Source: Escallonia rubra (lineage: Eukaryota > Streptophyta > Magnoliopsida > Escalloniales > Escalloniaceae). Taken from it: a stretch of DNA of 64,000 nt. Location of the stretch: positions 1 to 64,000 of the forward strand of contig JAVXUO010000271.1 in assembly GCA_033065855.1 (NCBI GenBank). Reading direction: 5' to 3'. The translations under genes were made by a program, and so were the position numbers. The notes beneath the pieces are model-generated. The model worked only from the letters and a program-made list of their open reading frames with translations. It did not search any database and had not been told where the DNA came from. Each line of letters starts with the position of its first letter. Positions within the stretch are counted from its first letter, which is position 1. Of this stretch, positions 33,930 through 46,057 are shown one piece after another.

Positions 33930-36900
33930 CTACTGATAGTATTGTCGCAAGTTCTCAGCATTCCGTGTACGAAGGATAGGGTCTCCCAAAAGTGTTTCTA
34001 ATGCATAGACGTTTGGCTTAAGTATCCTTAGGACACGATAAGGCCCTTCCTAATTGGGGGAAAACTTTCCCGTAGCTGATTTAGGATCAGATAATTCTAA
34101 CCTACGAAGAACTAAATCACCAACTTGAAACTTTTGGGGCGAACCTTCCGATTATAATAGCGCGTGACCCGTTGTTTTATAATAAGGGATCGTTCATAGG
34201 CTTGGGCCCGAACTTCTTCTACCAGATCAAGATTTTTGTGGAGGCCAACTTCGTTGTCTTCTGCGCTAAAGTGCAGAGTCCGTATTGTGGGGATCCCTAT
34301 CTCAACTGGTAACATTAATTTCGTCCCAAAGCAAAGTAGGAAGGGCGTATCCCCCGTGACCGAGTGTGGAGTTATGCGGTATGCCCACGGTACCTTTGGG
34401 AGTTTGTCCACCTATGCCCTCTTGGCGTTGTCTAACTTTTTCTTGAGGCCTTGTAAAATGCTTCGATTTATGTTTTTGGTCTTGCCATTGGACTGTGGAT
34501 GAGCGACATAAGCGAAACGAAGATCAATCGAAAGATTTTTGCTAAAACCCCAAAAGTTGTTATTGTCAAACTGTTTCCCGTTGTCAACAACGAGGGTCTT
34601 TGGTACCCTAAAACGGCAGATAACATTCTTCCAGAAGAAATCTTCAAACTTGGCTGATATGATGGTCGCCAAAGCTTCTACAGCTGTCCATTTTGTGAAG
34701 TAATCAACTGCCACTATCACGAATCGTCGTTGGCCGGACGCTAATGGGAACGGTCCTCGTATATACATTCCCTACATAGCAAAAGGAATTGGGGATACCA
34801 TTGAACTGAGAGGAGGGACTGGGGTATGTGATACCGAGGTGAACTTCTGACATTTTTCGCACCTTTTGTGAATCTGATTGCATCTTTCTACATTGCTGGC
34901 CAGTAATACCCCTGCCTTATAATCTTATGAGCCAAACTTCTCCCTCCAACGTGTTGTCCACATATCCCTTCGTGTACTTCTTGTAGTGCATATAAGGATT
35001 CCGTCAGGCACAAACATCTGAGGTAAGGAATGCTGAAAGACTTCTTGTATGGACCCCCTCTACTAACGCATACCTAGCAGCTTTGACATGGAGATTTCGT
35101 ACGTGCCTCATGTTTTCCACTGGGTACCTTTCCCGTAAAGAAAAACTTAATGATTGGATCCATCCAACATGGTTCTTGGTCCACTACATCAATATCAGCA
35201 TTAGGGTTAATACTTCGCTCCTTGAGGAGTTCTAGGTAGACAGTGCATAGGACCTCCATTATTTCCACGGACGAGAGCCTTGAGAGTGCGTCTGCCTATG
35301 TGTTTTGGTCTCGGGGAATCTGGTGGATAGTAAAGTTCTCGAACCTTGATGCCAATGCCTTAACTAGCTGGAGATACTGAACCATTATTTTGTCTCTGGC
35401 TTTGTATTCTCCCAAAACGTGGTTGACCACCAATTGAGAATCGATATGCACTGATAGAGAGTCCACCTTCAAAGCATGTGCTAACCTTATCCCTGTAAGA
35501 AAATCCTCATATTCTGCTTCATTGTTTGAGGCCTGAAACCCAAACCAGAGTGCATACTCAATGATGAACCTCTCTGGGCTAATGAGGATGATTCATGTGC
35601 CACTGCTACCCACGGCCGAAGAGCCGTCCACATAAAGATTCCAAGGATCATGGGCTTCGGAAATCACCAACTGTGCGGGGTCTTCAGGTAACGTACATTC
35701 AACAATGAAATATGCCAAGGCTTGAGCCTTGATCGCAGTGTGCGGCTTATACTGGATGTCAAATTCTGCTAATTCCACCGACCAATTTACCAGTCTTTTT
35801 GAGGCCTCAAGGCTTTGCAAGACCTTTCTAAGGGGTTGATCAGTTAGAACCATAATGGTATGAGATTGGAAATATGGTCGGAGGCACCTTGCTGACGTGA
35901 TGAGGGCTAGCGCTACTTTGTCGATCTTCGGGTATCTGGTCTCTACATCCTGTAAGACCTTGCTAATATAGTATATGGGCTTTTAGATCCCATTCTTTTC
36001 TCTGACCAAAACAGTGCTGACGGCAACCTCGCTGACCAAAAGGTATAGGAACAAATCTTCTCCCGGAAGTGGCTTGGAGAGCAAAAGAGGAGAACTTAGG
36101 TAGATTTTGAGTTCTTCGAATGACTTTTGACAATCGTCTGTCCAGGAAAAGTCCTTCGCTTTCCTGATGGCTTTAAAGAATGGTGAACATCGTTCAACTA
36201 ACCTAGCCATGAACCTTCCTAGAGCTGCAACCCGACCCGTTAATTCCTGTACTTGCTTAATGGTTTCCGAGGACGTCATGACTTGAATGGCCTTTATCCT
36301 CTCTAGGTTTGCTTCAATTCCGCGCTCAGAGACCATAAAGACTAAGAATTTTCCCGACGCAACCCCAAATGTGCACTTGAGCGGGTTTAACTTCATCTTG
36401 TACTTCCTGAGCATGTCAAAGGTTTCTTTAAGGTCTCCTACATGGAGTTCAACCTTGATACCCTTGGCGAGCATATCGCCAACGTATACCTCCATGTTCT
36501 TCCCAATCAAATCATAAAAATCATATTCACCAGGCGCAGGTAAGTTGCTCCGGCATTGTTGAGTCCAAAGGGCATTACTTTGTAATAGTACAACCCTCGC
36601 TCAGTAATGAACAAAGTTTTGGGAACATTGTCCTCATGCATCATAATCTGGTAATACCCTGCGTATGCATCCATAAAACTAAACAGCTCATGGCTTGAAG
36701 TGGTGTCAATGAGAATGTCAATCTTCGGGAGAGGATAGCTCTCCTTCGAGTAGGCTTTGTTGAGATCCATAAAATCAATACATATTTGCCACCTACCGCC
36801 TGGTTTTGGAACCATAATGACATTGGCGATCCAATCAAGATAGTAAATCTATTCAATAAAGCCCGCGGGTAAGAGTTTGTCCATCTCTTTTTCAATCTTT

Positions 36901-37830
36901 TCATGTCTCTCGGGAGTAAAAGTTCTCTTCTTTAGCTTGATAGGTTTCTTAGAAGGATCAACATTGAGCCGGTGTGTGATAACTTCAGGATTGATCCCGG
37001 GCATGTCTACGGCCGTCCATGTCCGCATAGGTCCGTAATAGGTCAACAAGCTTGAGCTTAGTGTCTTCCTTAAGGGTCGAACCTATCCAAACCATATTTT
37101 CCTTCTCTCCAGGATACATTTCAATGCTTATGAGATTCTCAACTGGTTCGCCCCTTTGCATCTTAGTGTCCTCTCGGAGATCCTTCAATAATGAGTGCTT
37201 CTTTATTCTTTGATCAGCATGACGTTACATAGCACTGTCGAGCCACGGTCTGATCTCATTTGACCTCTCCAGTCCCCTGTTACGTGGGAAACTTCATTTT
37301 GAGGTGATAAGTTGATACTACGGCTCGCAACTGATTCAGCACGGGTCATCCGAGTATGGCATTGTATGCAGAGGGGACCCTTACCACCACAAAATCAAGC
37401 ATCAAGTTTGCTTGTCTGGGGGGTGTGCCCACTACAACTGGGAGTGGGATAACGCCTTCGACTGTGACCGGATGATTGGAGAATCCATACAGCGATGTAT
37501 CCATCTTTTGGAGGCGGTCTGAAACGCATCATAGAACAAGACTTCAGCGAAACTCCCATTATCAACCATTACACGCTTCATATAAAAAATTTTGGCCTTG
37601 ATGGTGATGACTAATAGGTCATCGTGAGAATTCTTCACATCTTCTATATCATCATCCGAGAAAGAGATAGCGGGCAAGGGAACTGTCTTTTTGTCTCTTG
37701 CTCGGGGGCTGGCTTGTTATGCATACTTCTCTGGCGTATGCTTTCAAGCTTGCCCAGACGAGATCTCTGCTGCAAAGCCTCCTGAGATGGTATTGATTGT
37801 GCCCACATTCTCTTCATGTTCTTATCTTTC
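33930..37830 (-). pseudogene. Gypsy pol remnant: protease, reverse transcriptase, RNase H, integrase
   Basis: Minus-strand order. Protease (about 37700-37430) has AISFSDDDIEDV and VDNGSFAEVLFYDAF. Reverse transcriptase (about 37050-36200) has CIDFMDLNKAYSKESYPLP, FSFMDAYAGY and KVMPFGLNNAGATY; the catalytic box, normally YVDD, reads YVGD (codon 36478-36480). RNase H (about 35860-35270) has WNLYVDGSSA then NNEAEYE, with an in-frame TGA near 35590. The integrase core (34768-34412) keeps Asp in VAVDYF and VVDNG, but the Glu expected 36 residues after the second Asp is Lys (34475-34477). The integrase C-terminal part (34411-33930) has WAYRITPHSVTGDTPF, a frameshift near 34115 and a final stop at 33930. 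Several further stops break the frame. Confidence 0.9.
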
Positions 37831-39270
37831 CTCAACGACGGGGGTTATTTCTTTTCGACCTTCCTTACAAGCCACATATTTCCTCAACTGGCCACGCTTA
37901 ATAAAGGCGTCGATTGCACGCTTGAGTGATCCACAATCGTCTGTTGTATGGTCGTGATCGTTGTGAAAGTGGAACCATTGGTCTTTATTCCTTTTACTTG
38001 CCTGAGATCTCATCTTCTCTGGCCATTTTAGAGCCTCGTTGTCTTTGATCTCGTGTAAGATCTGTGATGGTCTTGTGTTGAGGGGCGTCAAGTTCTCCTG
38101 GGCGAACGGGTCTTTGGGACGCCGCTCATCATACTTAGAGCATTTCGCCCTCTTTCCTTCTTGGGGATTTAGTTTTCTTAGTTGTTTTCCTGGTTCTTCC
38201 TTGCCTTCTCCCCGTAGCCCTCTATAGGTTTCCAGGTATTCTTCAGCCTGAATATACTTGTTAGCCTTCTTGAGAAGAGCTCTCAAGTTCCCTGGAGGGC
38301 TCTTGTTGACGGCGAATGCAAACTTAAAGGTGGACCAGAGTCTTCGTAGGAATGCAGTATACTTAATAGACTCGTCCAAATTATCAACTTCTAAAGTAGC
38401 CGCATTGAATTGTCCAAGATAATGGACCAAGGATTCGTTCTTCTCTTGCACTATATTGAGTAGGCTCGCCGAGTTCTTCCTTTGCGAGCAACTGCTCACG
38501 AAGTGCTTCTGAAAGAGATCTGATAATTGGACGAATGAGTGTATGGACCTCGGTTGTAGTGATTTAAACCATGCATGTGCAATCTTTCGTAATGTGATAG
38601 GGAAGGCTCTGCACATGATAGCATCCAACCCATGAAGGAGCAACATGTTCATTTAAAATTGATAAACATGTTCTCCAGGATCCCCACTTTCATCGTAAAG
38701 GTCGCACTGAGGCATTCGGAAATTGTGTACGAGCTTGGCCTTCTCTATCATTTTGGATAACAAATATCCAGAATCTTCCCTCAGGGGAGATCATTCCTGA
38801 GAACGAGGCTTAGGAATCACCTTCCAGAAGTTTCGCTTCTGGGAACGGTACTCAGGCGTCCTTTACCTATGAATCGATCTTCGAGGGGTGTGAGATTTGG
38901 CAACTATTTCAGCATAAGAGTTGGTGCTACCTTCGACCGACTGATCGCGACGGTAACACGATCCATTCCTCGTTGTATGCTCTCTGCTCTTCTCTTTGGG
39001 TTTATATGTCAGAATATCATCTGATCTATACTTGCGGCTATAGCTCGACCTAGAGGTGAGTCGGAGACGAAGGTCGCTCGGATCTAGGTGAGAATGATTG
39101 GCAGACAGAAGAGTCACCGCCATGTCCAGAGTTTTTTGCAGAGTGTTCACGATATCCTTCAGTTCATGGATCTCTCTTGTAAGGTCGGGGTGGGGTGTCT
39201 TGAACAACTTGCGGTTTATATGATGATGAAGGTAATCGTTCTTCAAAGTCGATGTCGGGGATTGGTTCAT
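37822..39270 (-). pseudogene. Gypsy gag remnant
   Basis: Two frame segments: 39270-38863, a Lys/Arg/Ser-rich N-terminal part, and 38652-37822, the Retrotrans_gag core (FVQLSDLFQKHFV, then NESLVHYLGQFN). The C-terminal motif HFHNDHDHTTDDCGSLK and then GQLRKYV are typical of Tat-lineage Gag. An in-frame TAA at 38653-38655 precedes the core, and the coding signal can be followed in the same frame upstream of it (GYLLSKMIEKAKLVHNF). Gag and protease appear to have been one frame, with stops after position 37822. Confidence 0.85.
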
Positions 39271-39498
39271 TCGAGATCTATTATCAAACTCCGGAGTAGT
39301 GGATATTACATTAACATGACATCTTCAGCAGAACCGGCGCGACGATGCAAGGGTGTCGAACGTTGGTCGTGAGAACGACTAAATCGACGAAAGCTACTGG
39401 ATTGTGTGTGACGATTTTGAGAACGACCAAGTGGAGAGTCGTTGAAAGATGAATGATTGGCCATGTTCCATGTCGTGATCCCACGGATGTCGTCAATC

Positions 39499-40065
39499 TG
39501 TTGCAGCTAAAAACTGGATCGGGAACCACAACCAAAGAATAGACCTGCAAAAGAGAACACGGAGTGACCGCTAGGCAGGGTTCTGGCGGAGGAACTCTCC
39601 GATGCTTAAGTCAGAGCGTAGCTAACAATGTGGAACTCTGAAAAAGTAGTATAACATAGTGTATATGTGTGTGAAGTTGTCCACATACCTGGGGAGTAGA
39701 TCCCTTTATATAGTTGTAGGAAGAAGAGCCCTAATAAGACTGGGCTGTGGACTAATCCAATCAGAATTGTCTTAGGATCCTTGAGAATCATGTCTCTATC
39801 TCTGATGATTGAGTTAGAATCCTTTTAGGATTCTATCCGGAGATCAATATAGCAAGTGTCAAATCATTAATGACCGAATGGACGACTATGTGTCATAACT
39901 GTCACGTGAGGCGTATTTTTAGCTATATCAGTAACAATATCCTTTTAAGATTCTATCCGGAGATCAATATAGCAAGTGCCAAATCATTAATGACCCAGTG
40001 GATGACTATGTGTCATAACTGCCACGTGTCATCCACTGCTTGGAGGCGTATTTTCAGCTATATCA
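39499..40065 (-). repeat. 5' LTR of the Gypsy element with a 135-bp terminal tandem duplication
   Basis: It starts TGTTGCAGC at 39499. A first LTR end, TATATCA followed by GTAAC, is at 39930/39931-39935. The next 135 bp repeat the last part of the LTR (from ATCCTTTTAAGATTC) and end again with TATATCA + GTAAC at 40065/40066-40070. The first copy lacks about 18 bp (between CACGTG and AGGCGTA) that the second copy and the left LTR keep. A primer binding site just left of 39499 is not clear; the minus strand reads TGACGACATCCGTGGGATCA, which loosely resembles a tRNA-Arg complement. Confidence 0.8.
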
Positions 40066-40070
40066 GTAAC

Positions 40071-41629
40071 ATTATAGCAATTCTACGTCAAAGACTAATA
40101 GCTCTAAATTAATTTTCCTTGAAAAACTTCCCCTCGTCTCTCATGTTTCTGTACCAATGCGGGATAATTAAAGATCTTTTTCTTCAGTTAGTCGGTTTAT
40201 GTGAATTGTAGCCCTCAACTACCGTAGTCGTAACAATCTTTTAATGACACATTCGTTAGGTCATTTTAGTATAATTTTTACACAAAAGAAGAACTCATGC
40301 TAATACGTGCTTTGAATATTAGGACGAGCTGAACAAAACTCATGGAAAGTACTTCCTTTAGCAAGTGAATGCATATCATCGTAGAAAAGAAAATAACAAA
40401 GGCCAAACATCGTATAAACATGCAAACATTAATTGTCAAATATGATACATAAGAAAGTCGTGGGAATGGAAAGGACTAAAAAGACCAACAAAAATATTTC
40501 TGAATATTTCTTTTCTTAATATTTATATAGACGATAAATTGTTGTGAAAATCAACCATGAGAACAAGGATGCTCTAACTTTTGAGCTAAAGAGGTCTCTA
40601 CAGCTTTGAATTTCACTGTTATAGGCTTGGCTTCGTCTTCAAAATAGGTAATAGATAGAAGGAACCATTTCCATATTCAAAACATTTCTTGCAAAAAAAG
40701 ATAAACTTAAATAGTATAGGATTTGAGACAAAAAAGTTGGATTGCGCTAAAAAAGTGTACTTTATATGTTTTTAGACTTAATCTAAAATCCTAAATACCA
40801 CTCCAAATAAATATTGTACCTAATATCTATCATAATAATATACTTATGGATAGAGGATTGATAAAAAAATTATTCAACTTTTAATAAGTAAATGAATAGT
40901 AAAAGACTACCTTTCTATTTAATTTCATGAGTATTTTATTTCTTAAGCAATCTTTTTAGGGAAATAGAACTGATACTTACAATCCTATAAAGCAAAGTTC
41001 TTATTTGGTGTTAACTTATTGATAACTCATTGCATGCTTCACTCTTTGGATACCTTATTTTAGACTTTCTATCTTAATTTCAAGTGCAATTCAATATTAA
41101 TGTTATTCATCATTCCGAGTATAGAAATAAATTCTTTATTTATTTCTTGCCCACTGCATTCAACATATCTTAATACAAAATCAATGAAAAATTCATGAGA
41201 AATAAAATATTAGAATGTTTTTTAATTTTTTCCGTACATATATAAGTACGATAAACTAGACGTAAACATAGATTTTGGGGGGCCTTGAATTTTCTGTTAC
41301 CCAATCACATAGTATAATAACTAATAAAAAAACTAATGTTATGGTAAATTTTTGGGGTTATCATTCATTAACCATCGCCTTCTAGCAAATTACTGTTGTT
41401 TATTGATTGTTTCTATTAGATTCTCAATTCAATCCCGAGTACAATTTATAATTGTTTTATGTTGTCTATCTTTGCAAAGGTACACAAAGAAAGACATATT
41501 TTACTGAGATATGCTTTAAGTATAATTGTCTTTAGTATTTTAGTTCACTAAATTTCAAATATAACAATAAGTCGATTAAAAAATAAGATATAAATGGCCC
41601 AGGCTTTGCTCGGGTCCGATCATATTCTT
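40071..41629. other. AT-rich spacer
   Basis: No gene, RNA or structured repeat that I can recognise. Only short AT-rich frames occur. Confidence 0.5.
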
Positions 41630-41639
41630 TTCCTCATTT

Positions 41640-42877
41640 TTTTTTTTTTATAGATGAAAGAACAATATTATTACTCATTATCGGTTACATCACTGAGGAT
41701 AGCTGGCATTAAAAAATCAGGCGCTTCCTCTAACCAAATTCTAGAATCCAAGTGTACCCTTGCATATTTTGCTAATTTATGAGCCACCGTATTTCCTGTT
41801 CTTTTAGTCCAATGTAATTCATATCTTTGAAACCTCAAAAGCATTTTCTTGGCATCATCCATGAGAACACCTATTGTCGATAAATCGTCATTCGCACTTT
41901 TAAGTGTCGTAATCACGTTCTTTGAATCCCCCTTCAATTGACACATCCATAAAACCACAGTCAATACCAAATTCCACTGCCAATAGTACCGCTTTTGCTT
42001 CCGCTATCTCTGGATCCTCACAATCACTGATATATTGTGACAGCACTACATAGAATATGCCGTCAGAGTTTCGAATCACCACCCCAGCTCCCATTGCCTT
42101 ATTCTCCCGAAATAAGGCGCCATCAAAGTTTATCTTGTACATACCTGTAACTGGTGGTTTCCATTTCGGCATGAAGATAGGATTTACACATTGAGCCTTG
42201 ACCATGGCTCTATGAAAGCTGTCCAGGAATAGCCGTGCCTTTGAAAACAACTCTAATGCATCCATTTGAGCCCCCCTATACATGGTCACATTTCGATTTT
42301 TCCATAGCCACCAGCTTACAACAAGCAACAAACCAAATTCATCCTCCTTTGTTCTTTTGTACACATCCGTCCACCACCAGAAGATTAAAGTAGTGCTAGC
42401 TATCTCTTTATATAGATTATGTGGGCATAGTGCCCAAACTTGTCGAGCAAAGGAACAGGTTCGCAAAGCATGATACAGGTTCTCTTGTTCCTGCCCACAT
42501 GTCGAGCATAAATCATCACACTGAATACCTCTTCGCCTTAAATTGGTGGATGTAGGTAGGATATTGTTGCAAGCCCTCCACGCGAATATTTTCACTTTGT
42601 TTGGCACCTTTGAACTCCAGATAAAACTCCATTTCAGTCCACCATTTGAGCTTGACGCTTGTTCATACTCCTTGGACCTGTGTAACAGATTTAAATCCAT
42701 AATTAGCCTATAAGCACTCTTCACTGAGAACCTTCCCTGTTTGTCATAGTGCCAAATCAATCTGTCTCGATTGGATAAGCCTCCAAGCGGAATACGGCAA
42801 ATCAACTCAGCTTCTTGCCTCCAAAAAATACTGTTAACTAGGCTACGGTTCCAAATTTTGTCATTGGGATCAATCAG
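41640..42877 (-). mobile_element. 5'-truncated L1-type LINE
   Basis: A minus-strand 3' fragment of a non-LTR retrotransposon. It ends in a poly(A) (T12-13 on the plus strand at about 41640-41651) and is flanked by a probable 10-bp duplication, TTCCTCATTT, at 41630-41639 and 42878-42887. Truncated 5' end, A-tail and duplication are the signature of target-primed reverse transcription. Confidence 0.8.
41673..42876 (-). pseudogene. LINE ORF2 C-terminal part: zf-RVT zinc-binding domain and RNase H-like domain
   Basis: Reading the minus strand, the fragment begins LIDPNDKIWNRSLV. It then has the zf-RVT domain with KVKIFAWRACNNILPT and the Cys/His cluster CSTCGQEQENLYHALRTC. An RVT_3-type RNase H-like domain follows, from YKINFDGALFRENKAMGAGV through IAEAKAVLLAVEFG. 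The frame shifts inside a run of five G (plus strand C5, 41928-41932) and continues to a stop near 41673, with GNTVAHKLAKYA as the last family motif. Endonuclease and reverse transcriptase are absent. This is commonly annotated as a putative ribonuclease H protein in plants; it is a dead fragment. Confidence 0.88.
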
Positions 42878-42887
42878 TTCCTCATTT

Positions 42888-45116
42888 ACTTCTTACACTT
42901 ATGCTACAGGTCATCACATTTATTTTGGTGTTCCATTCCTTATTCGCCTCTACTTATCAAGGTCACACATGTATCATATGACTAGATACTATAACTTTTT
43001 TTTTATAGGTACTATTCACATAAGTTTAGTGAACCTTATAAGAGTTAAAAATTAATTATGTGCCTTTTCAAACACTACCTATTCAATATACTTACATGTT
43101 AGGTCTTAATTTTGACTACTAACATTCAAAAGCACTTTAAGACAAAATAAAATCTCACAATCGTAAAAGATGAAAATTATTTATGTAATCAAAGATAAAT
43201 AATTCCCAAATTAAGAGCTTTCTTTTGTTTTTTAAGAAAATAACATACAAACTGAATACGACTTAATTCTTCAAAATACTTTAAAATATCAACATGACTG
43301 TTTACTCAAGAAATTAATTTTAATAGAATAGCCTCAAACTCTTGATTAGAATGACATATATCACTAAATGCACTAAAAAAAAAGGGAATCAAACTGATTG
43401 TGACTAAATTCTTAAAAGAACTTTAAAAATACCAAAATAACAGTTTGATTTCATCGTGTAGTTTTTAAGATTAATAATTAGAAATAAACATTAGCATGCA
43501 TGTTTTTTTTACTCTACTTAATTTATTATATAATTTAATAAATAAGAAAATAAGAAAATTCTTTTCATTGAAAATTTTCAACCGGACATTCAGCTATATA
43601 TTTCATCCACAAGGTTACGAGATACTCATGATATGCAAAGATTCATCTTTTAACCTCATTCTATTTGTAAAAAAAATTATAAGATGTAGCGTTATATATT
43701 GTAAAACCGTCACATAAGATTTTTTCAACGTTGTTTTCGTTCTTAATTATTCTTTTACTTAAGCTACACATATTCGTGATTCTTTTGGGGTTCTTCTCAA
43801 TTTTTGTTCCTACTTATTAAGTTTTTACAATGTGTTTTATAAAAAACAAATTGGCTATAATTGGCCAGATTAATACTTAAAAGTATTATAAACAATCAAA
43901 ATAATAGAATAGTTCAAAAATTAGTTTTATTTATATAACCTCAAACATTTACGTAAATCACATTCACTTATAGATGATTAAAAAAAAGGAATCAAACCAT
44001 ATATGACTAAAATTTTAAAAGTACTCTAAGATATTAAAATAACATTTTACTCCACAACTTTGTTTTTAATTAAATAACCTCAAACTCTAAAGGTTCACCC
44101 CGTGTACTTATTAAGTTACTATGATTTAATTTGATTACTAGAGCTTAAATAAAGTTTAAATATATATATAAAAAAAGTTCTACTAGTATGTGAAATAAAA
44201 ATTAAATCTGAAAATAAATGTTATAGCTCATAAGTTTAAAACTATTTTATATACTCTTAATCAATAAATGGACTTATAGTGACTTAATTATGAATTTAAT
44301 AACCTAAGTATACCATGTAATATGAACTTAATCGACAATCCACGGTCTATTTAAGGATAAGAATAATCATCATTGTCTAATCGTTTATCTCAATCTTTTG
44401 AAAAGTTCGTATAGAAGAATATGACACTTTTATAATAAATTGAAATAAAAATTAATTGTAGAATGTACATATTAGACCTTAAATTTAACTATTAACATCT
44501 CATACGGACTTTAAACAACGACATAAAATTTCACCAAGGTAAATTATGAAAATCATATGTGATATTTTACGATAAATTCTTCACAAGCTAAAAGATTTCT
44601 TTTCTTTTTAATTGTTTAACCTTAATATTTCACAATGTTACATGGGGTAAGAATAGTAATGAATTTATACCCATTTAACTTGTGCAAATCTTTCAAAGAA
44701 CACTATGACATTTTTATGATAAATTAAAATAATCATAGTTTTAAATTGATTGTCTTACAAAACCTTCAAAAATAAATTAGGACGGATGGGTCACAAAAAG
44801 ATGAAACATGACCTTGAAGGAATATAATTAAACACAATATTGCCAATAGATAACGTTATATTATATCATAATTATTTATATTTTAAAAGGGTGTTTATTT
44901 GAAAGTAAGTAAAATAGCTCCATGTTTTTCCATTTTTTTCTAAAACAATATTTTCACGGCATGTATTAGTAGATCATTTAAGTCTACATTATAATTTACT
45001 AATAAATATTTTGTACCTTTTTTACCTTTATATGATTTTAAATGCAAATGACTGTAATTTATATCTAATTTATTAATAATAATCAGCTATATCAGAAGCA
45101 TCTATAAAATAAAATA
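42888..45116. repeat. AT-rich spacer with old dispersed repeats
   Basis: No gene is seen. Copies of the old motif lie at about 43099-43127 and 44471-44500, and CTCTACTTATCAAGGTCACA-type blocks near 42951 recall 8817-8836. This is the same fabric as the spacers at 8.6-22.5 kb. Confidence 0.55.
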
Positions 45117-45185
45117 TTGATCAATGATGTGAGCCATAAATTGAGCCACTTTAATGGCACTTTTATGGCTCACATCATTGATCAA
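45117..45185. repeat. Perfect 24-bp inverted repeat (hairpin), possible MITE remnant
   Basis: The left arm at 45117-45140 starts TTGATCAATGATGTGAGCC, and the right arm at 45162-45185 is its exact reverse complement. The loop is 21 bases. No target duplication is clear. Confidence 0.8.
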
Positions 45186-45676
45186 CATTTAATTTTTTCA
45201 CTTATTTACATACTAACAGTTGAATGAAATTTTAATCAACGTACTACGCGATATTGATATAACTATGCAAACGATAGTCACTAGATCCTGATATATACCA
45301 ATTAAAGAAGGATATAAAGAACTAGAAAATTATCATGTTATTAAAAGCTCGGTACTTCTTTACCTTGATAGTAATTTTAGACACATTGGTATAATCTATT
45401 AGCATGACGATGCACTATAATGAGATACATTTTCAGTATTTTACAGGGTTGTCGTCAATATTATTCTAATCGTCTTAAGTAGTGGGTCAATTTGTTCATA
45501 AAATTATATACATGAGTGATTTCTCGATTATTATGTTTTATCATGTATATATGTGTTCCTTCGGTTAAAGTCATTCTATTTGTTATTCTTTTAAATTAAA
45601 ACATAATCGACTATGTTATAATAAATGATTAACGAAAAAACGAAATTACCTCTCAACCTGATCAAATTACATCTCA

Positions 45677-45707
45677 ACCCGTGCATTTGCACGGGTCCAT
45701 TAGCTAG
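45677..45707 (+). mobile_element. Helitron-type 3' terminus
   Basis: A 9-bp stem ACCCGTGCA / TGCACGGGT with a 2-base loop is followed by 8 bases and CTAG, then T. This is the published 3' end structure of Helitrons (short hairpin, then CTRR, inserted before T). The 5' TC end was not identified, so the extent of the element to the left is unknown. Confidence 0.65.
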
Positions 45708-46057
45708 TAAATAAGACAGTTGAAGAAACCCAAATCTTGCCCCAATGTATATACTCATTCCACACAAAGCTAAATGTGATATCTAAAATCGGCTTATGGG
45801 AGAGATTGTGACTGCCTAAAAAGACTCTACTTATGAACTCACAAGTACCGATTCTGCTAGCCCCTTCTTTTAGGAAGGCATTTTCCAATTATGGTGTTGT
45901 AGACTTTGTCATTACAACGAAGCTTGGCAAAGTACATCCACTCCAACATGACCACCAAACATAATCAAGCACATTGTTCATGGTTTGGGGAACTCGAACT
46001 GAAATTCCATATGCCAATCGATCCTAGGATAGTGAGTGAATTAAAAGCTAAAACTAA
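45708..46057. other. Spacer with a weak protein-like fragment
   Basis: A minus-strand frame at 45857-45949 (30 aa, with RCNDKVYNTIIGKC) faintly recalls pentatricopeptide-repeat proteins, but it is too short to call. Nothing else is seen. Confidence 0.3.

Larger units (their letters stand above)
26246..40065 (-). mobile_element. Tat-lineage Ty3/Gypsy retrotransposon, decayed, with a nested insertion
   Basis: LTRs starting TGTTGCAGCTAAAAACTGG lie at 26246 and 39499. The outer flanks are GTAAC at 26241-26245 and at 40066-40070 (also at 39931-39935, see the right LTR), a matching 5-bp duplication. Minus-strand order: 5' LTR (right), gag, protease, reverse transcriptase, RNase H, integrase, then a non-coding region with tandem repeats and an antisense ORF, polypurine tract, and 3' LTR (left, split by a 2.9-kb insertion). 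The Gag motif HFHNDHDHTTDDC and the antisense ORF between integrase and the 3' LTR point to the Tat lineage (Grande/Retand/Ogre relatives). Stops, frameshifts and lost catalytic residues make it inactive. Confidence 0.9.

Noticed and set aside
45857-45949. Pentatricopeptide-repeat gene fragment
   Set aside because: Only 30 residues, with one loosely fitting motif; not enough for a call.
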